Source of the DNA: Karalla daura
Lineage: Eukaryota; Chordata; Actinopteri; Chaetodontiformes; Leiognathidae
DNA length: 64,000 bases
Direction of reading: 5' to 3'
NCBI GenBank assembly: GCA_029224185.1
Contig: CM055192.1
Coordinates: 14,348,739 to 14,412,738, forward strand
Below the pieces are notes generated by a model. That model made no database searches. It was not told where the DNA came from and saw nothing but the letters and a program-made list of their open reading frames with translations. This document shows positions 62,610 to 64,000 of this stretch, piece by piece; within the stretch, counting starts at the first letter, position 1; each line of letters begins with the position of its first letter. The translations under genes and the position numbers were made by a program.

Positions 62610-63205
62610 GCCCCCAAAACCCCAAATCGGGCCTCTTCATACGGGCGGGGAGAAATCCGCATCACTGGCTGAAGCCTTCTCCCTGGAAACAGACGTGGAC
62701 GTGGCTGCGGCACGCGTCAACAAAGAGACGTTTGCCCGACAGCCTGAGCAGACTGAGCCGGGCGATATCCAGAGACGCCTAAATCCCGCGGATGACGGAG
62801 GAAGTTTCGCAAAGTACTTTATCCGTTCACACGCGCGCTGAACCTCACTTCGCTTCCCCGCACTCGAGGGGCTTTGCCTTAAATCACTTCAAATGTACCG
62901 AACGAAGGCTCTCATTGCAGCGCGCCTACACAGTGCAACGCCTCGGCTGGAGCGCGACTTATTCCAAGATTCCCGGTGCTTCGAGTTGAGCCGCTGAGTG
63001 ACACACGGAGGCTCGGGGTGCCACGGGTGATCCGCCCCCGCGCGACATCTCTCACCCAGCTCTCTCAATAGTCCATTCAATAACACGTGGTTGAAGCTGG
63101 ACTGGGCGGGTCCTGGATCACAGACTGTAGGATCCTGAATCACCACCAGTGTGAAACAGCCAGGAAACAAGACAAAGGCGGCTCGATGCTCGATTAAGAG
63201 TATGG

Positions 63206-63660
63206 ATCAGAATCAGAATCTCCTTATTGGCCAAATGCACAACGTACACAGGGATTCTACTTGGTTTAGCAGCACCTAATATTATTTAATAAACTGCGAG
63301 AAAAATAAAAAAGCCTGGATACATACAATATAGACAATATATGCAACAATATATACAAAAGTCTTCAGGGGTGTGTGCAGTTGTAAGATGAAGTTTTTTG
63401 TGAATGGTGGGAGGTAGGGATCTTGGAAGCTATATTCAGGAGGGAGATGGCCTGGGGAGGAAGAACTGTTCAAGTGTCTGGTGGTTCTGGTCTGGATGGA
63501 CCTGGGGGTTTTATGAACAGGGGTGCGAGTTGGGTGAGCTGGGTCCCCCACTATCCTTCCAGCCCTCTGCCTGGACCCGATACCATGAAGGACAGGCGCA
63601 TGTTCCTGTTCCAGACAGGCTGCCCGCACAGCGCGTTTAACATTTTAATCAGGAAGCCCC
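63206..63660 (-). mobile_element. L2/CR1-type LINE 3' end (Rex1-like), 5'-truncated
   Basis: On the minus strand the frame contains GRIVGDPAHPTRTP and IQTRTTRHLNSSSSPGHLPP. These correspond to the end of a fish non-LTR reverse-transcriptase ORF (KDPTHPSH, RTTRLLNSFFPQAI in the forms I remember). It is followed by a short AT-rich 3' region ending in the tandem GATTCTGATTCTGAT typical of this element. Stops and divergence show it is dead. It lies in the same orientation as ccser1, 45 bp or more downstream of the exon donor. Confidence 0.72.
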
Positions 63661-63674
63661 GTTCAGCATGAACT

Positions 63675-63694
63675 CACACACACACACACACACA
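63675..63694. repeat. (CA)n tract, UG repeat at +11 of a ccser1 donor
   Basis: On the gene strand this is a UG repeat at intron positions +11 to +30 after exon 63705. Confidence 0.96.
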
Positions 63695-63704
63695 GACTAC
63701 TTAC

Positions 63705-63889
63705 TAGACTTCCCAGCTTGGATGAGGACGAGTTGTTCCTGTGTTTGAGGAGGCCGCATCCCTCCATGCCGGGGGCGTCTCTGTGGTTTCCGTGGATACG
63801 GGGGCCGCCGGCCCCCTCGGAGGAGGAGCGCAGACGCCTCTCCATCCGCATCACCTCGTGGTAGGGGCTGACGCTGCTGCACAGGGACG
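63705..63889 (-). CDS. ccser1: ccser1 exon: RRLRSSSEG segment (5' limit uncertain)
   Basis: The exon leaves in phase 0 with donor GGAAGTCTA|GTAAGT. It reads SLCSSVSPYHEVMRMERRLR, then SSSEGAGGPRIHGNHRDA, then LLKHRNNSSSSKLGSL. Human CCSER1 aligns without gaps over LASSLSPFREGRFIERRL and RSSSEG, and again at SSSSKMNSL. The upstream limit given (63889) uses a good acceptor, CTGCACCTCCTCCAG, preceded by a pyrimidine-rich stretch. The frame stays open further up to about 63960 (VDSYSLTSADSGLSSA), which could also be coding, so the exon may be longer. A UG repeat begins 11 nt after the donor. Serine-rich composition fits the family name. Confidence 0.9.
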
Positions 63890-64000
63890 CTGGAGGAGGT
63901 GCAGAGGAGAGACCGGAGTCGGCTGAGGTGAGACTGTAACTGTCGACTCTACATCCAAACCCCCCCCCCCACCTCCACCCCCGCCTCCACCCCCCTCCCG
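63890..64000 (-). other. sequence upstream of the 63.7 kb exon (intron or exon continuation)
   Basis: The nearest 70 bases remain open in the ccser1 frame. Beyond 63960 the plus strand is C-rich (poly-C 63961-63970, then CCACC repeats), giving a G-rich, unlikely coding sequence. I cannot decide where the exon starts. Confidence 0.4.

Larger units (their letters stand above)
54514..63704 (-). other. ccser1 intron (9.2 kb)
   Basis: Intron between the exons at 63705 and 54423. It contains CpG-rich DNA at 55.9-56.3 kb, a SINE-like fragment near 59.36-59.43 kb, a perfect 13-bp hairpin and a small tandem repeat at 60.39-60.48 kb, an unexplained CpG-rich open stretch at 60.78-61.2 kb, (CCT)n 62580-62609, and an L2/CR1-type LINE end (63206-63660). 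No other exon was recognised. Confidence 0.7.

Overview
This is a vertebrate, almost certainly teleost-fish, genomic window. It is made mostly of introns. It is full of (CA/GT)n, (GA/CT)n, homopolymer C/G and trinucleotide arrays, and it carries fish-type dispersed repeats: SINE-like copies, 3' ends of RTE-type and L2/CR1-type LINEs, and a piggyBac remnant. No bacterial-style gene organisation is present. Almost all long open frames are low-complexity or chance frames.

The one gene I can support is on the minus strand and runs through most of the window (about 63.9 kb down to 15.8 kb). Seven short exons with good splice sites and consistent phases spell a protein that matches the C-terminal half of CCSER1 (coiled-coil serine-rich protein 1, also FAM190A). 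In transcript order they are 63705-63889 (5' limit uncertain), 54423-54513, 51573-51678, 37207-37381, 32005-32082, 21834-21911 and 15824-15904. Successive junctions are phase 0, 1, 2, 0, 0 and 0 and fit each other exactly. The first coding exons lie beyond 64000. The last ones probably lie beyond position 1, or are too diverged to see. The exons encode the conserved RRLRSSSEG segment, the acidic DVLNNLG...DEDDLMLDL segment, a linker, a DCTAVKTLLL helix, a Ser/Pro-rich segment, a KDEL-containing coiled-coil segment, and a TTQTE segment that looks like an LC8 (dynein light chain) docking motif.

Layout by region: 1-15823 is the intron after the last recognised exon and holds a piggyBac element bounded by TTAA (5846-7375), three SINE-like copies and many microsatellites. 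15905-21833 holds a local duplication (16.3/16.9 kb), an RTE-type LINE 3' end (17.8-18.2 kb) and an inverted pair of repeat tails around a long GT array (19.9-20.4 kb). 21912-32004, 32083-37206 and 37382-51572 are introns rich in CpG patches and in long C runs on the plus strand (G runs in the transcript). 51679-54422 and 54514-63704 are the upstream introns; an L2/CR1-type LINE fragment sits just downstream of the 63.7 kb exon.

The most interesting observation is that four of the seven exons have a dinucleotide repeat within about 40 nt of a splice site in the transcript. These are UG at the donor of the 63.7 kb exon, UG in place of the polypyrimidine tract before the 51.6 kb exon, CA after the donor of the 37.2 kb exon, and CU after the donor of the 15.8 kb exon. 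Skipping the 51.6 kb exon would put a stop codon in the next exon. This looks like a CFTR-exon-9-like arrangement, but it is an inference from sequence only. Matches to CCSER1 were made from memory of the human protein without a database search.
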